Source of the DNA: Pseudomonas sp. B21-023
GTDB taxonomy: Bacteria; Pseudomonadota; Gammaproteobacteria; Pseudomonadales; Pseudomonadaceae
NCBI RefSeq assembly: GCF_024749165.1
Contig: NZ_CP087190.1
Span: forward strand, 1,957,501 to 2,021,500
DNA: 64,000 nt
Direction: 5' to 3'
Shown: piece after piece, positions 63,064-64,000 of the stretch
Layout of the letters: each line of letters begins with the position of its first letter
Position numbering within the stretch: position 1 is the stretch's first letter
The notes under the pieces: generated by a model
Told to the model about the DNA's origin: nothing
The model's input: the letters and a program-made list of their open reading frames with translations, nothing else
Database searches by the model: none
Position numbers and translations under genes: made by a program

Positions 63064-63342
63064 TACCAGTACAACAAGAAGCTGCTGCGCGAGATCGACC
63101 GCCGCGTGCGTTACCTGCGCAAGCGCCTGGAAGACGTCAAGGTGGTCGAGTACTCGTTGCGCTTTCGCATCGTCGGCTATGACGAGATCCACGGGCGCAA
63201 CGACTATATCTCCATCGACTCGCCCATGGCCCGGGCGTTGCTCAAGAAGGAGGAGGGCGACGAGGTGGTGGTGCACACCACCCCGGGTGAGGCAACCTGG
63301 TACGTCAACCGCATCAGCTACCCGGGTAGCGATGCCCGATAG
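63064..63342 (+). pseudogene. greB: Second greB, truncated and internally deleted
   Basis: The frame begins YQYNKKLLREIDRRVRYLRK, continues RLEDVKVVEYS, then jumps to LRFRIVGYDEIHGRNDYISI and runs to the family C-terminus. Compared with the intact copy, the first 50 or so residues and about 22 internal residues (the strand containing FFGAWVEI) are missing. Codon use is high-GC, typical of this chromosome, so this is likely the original native greB that was destroyed. Confidence 0.85.
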
Positions 63343-64000
63343 ACCTCTACCAGCACTTGTGCCGCTGCTGCGATCTGCTCATCGGTGAGCGCTGCATAAC
63401 CGATCAGCACGCCGGCGGGCCAGGTGTGTTTGCGGCAGAACAGACCGATCGGCTGCAACACCAGCCCGCATTGCCGGGCCCGCTCGCAGAACGCCTGCTC
63501 ACCGACGCCGTTGGGCAACCAGAGGACGAAGTGCAGGCCGGATTGCTCGCCGCTGACGGTCATGCCTGGCTCTGCCGCGAGACGCTCGAGCAGCAGGTCC
63601 CGGCGGCGTTGGTAGGTCTGCCTTGCGATGCGCAGGTGCCGTTCATAGTGACCGCGCAGCAGATACTGGCACACCGTCCGCTGGGCGATGATCCCCGGCG
63701 TCTGCCCCGTTGCCGCCAGCCAGTCGATGAGCCGTGCGCGCAAGGTTCGCGGTACAACCGCGAAGCCCACCCTCAGCCCGCTGAACAATGTCTTGTTGAA
63801 GCTGCCGCAGAACAGCACCCGGTCATGCTGGTCGAGCGCCTTGATCGCCGGCAGTGGCGCGCAGGCATAGTTGTATTCGCTGTCGTAATCATCCTCGACG
63901 ATGTAGGCATCTCGGGTCTGTGCCCAGTCCAGCAGCGCCTGGCGTCGCTGGACGCTCATGCAGATGCCCAGCGGAGCCTGGTGCGCGGGGGTGGTGTGCA
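63318..64000 (-). CDS. MocR-type GntR regulator, aminotransferase-like domain (5' end outside window)
   Basis: The visible 227 codons match the class I aminotransferase domain of MocR/PdxR regulators: TPAHQAPLGICMSVQRRQALLDWA, EDDYDSEYNYACAPLPAI, the PLP lysine in CGSFNKTLFSGLRVGF, and GIIAQRTVCQYL. The N-terminal wHTH is beyond the window edge, and the frame is open to base 64000. It is convergent with and overlaps the greB remnant by 25 bp. Likely senses PLP or an amino acid. Confidence 0.85.
   Translation of the reverse strand, partial: HTTPAHQAPLGICMSVQRRQALLDWAQTRDAYIVEDDYDSEYNYACAPLPAIKALDQHDRVLFCGSFNKTLFSGLRVGFAVVPRTLRARLIDWLAATGQTPGIIAQRTVCQYLLRGHYERHLRIARQTYQRRRDLLLERLAAEPGMTVSGEQSGLHFVLWLPNGVGEQAFCERARQCGLVLQPIGLFCRKHTWPAGVLIGYAALTDEQIAAAAQVLVEVYRASLPG

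Noticed and set aside
62776..63276. 166-codon minus-strand frame over the greB remnant
   Set aside because: It is partly antisense to the broken greB and partly in noncoding debris; no family features.

Overview
The window reads as chromosome of a fluorescent Pseudomonas of the P. putida group. The support is the 23S/5S sequence, the two REP palindrome families (GCCGGCAAGCCGGCTCCCAC and GCGGGGCAAGCCCGCTCC types), high-GC coding bias, several chemoreceptors, and the order tRNA cluster - tig - clpP - clpX - lon - hupB - ppiD. No species call is attempted.

Layout. 1-1.6 kb: 3' end of a 23S rRNA gene, then 5S and a terminator. 1.7-25.6 kb: ordinary chromosomal genes. These are a leucine-rich-repeat protein kinase, propionyl-CoA synthetase, two dCache chemoreceptors, heme oxygenase, a tandem DUF1176 pair, TauE and RidA family proteins, a LysR/PACE efflux pair, two FCD-type GntR regulators beside a DctA-type symporter, and an Aer receptor next to a PAS-GGDEF-EAL protein. 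25.7-31.0 kb: a two-gene antiphage locus matching RADAR (rdrA ATPase, rdrB adenosine-deaminase-fold protein). 31.1-37.0 kb: one long minus-strand operon for citrulline/ornithine catabolism (ctlX, ocd, polar amino acid ABC importer, lrp). 37.2-48 kb: folD, tRNA-Arg/His/Leu/His, trigger factor, ClpP, ClpX, Lon, HU-beta and PpiD. 48-56.8 kb: patatin, CHAD, thioesterase, DUF962, chemoreceptor, TatD, MltF-like and DoxX genes.

57.5-61.5 kb is the most unusual part. It is an AT-rich island that I interpret as a microcin C-like (peptide-nucleotide) locus: an MccB-type E1 adenylating enzyme, a 73-residue candidate precursor ending in Asn, an MccD-like SAM-dependent enzyme, and an MccE-like PLP decarboxylase plus GNAT acetyltransferase. 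Two lesions or recoding sites stand out. A UGA replaces the last glycine of the Rossmann motif of the E1 enzyme, and a -1 frame break at an A7 run separates the two halves of the MccE-like protein. No exporter or MccF-type peptidase is visible. The cluster may therefore be decaying, may be recoded, or may be a divergent variant with Sec-dependent precursor export.

61.5-64 kb is a junction zone of gene debris. It holds a 2-hydroxyacid dehydrogenase fragment, an intact but compositionally different greB on the minus strand, a gutted second greB on the plus strand, and the C-terminal part of a MocR-type regulator cut by the window edge.
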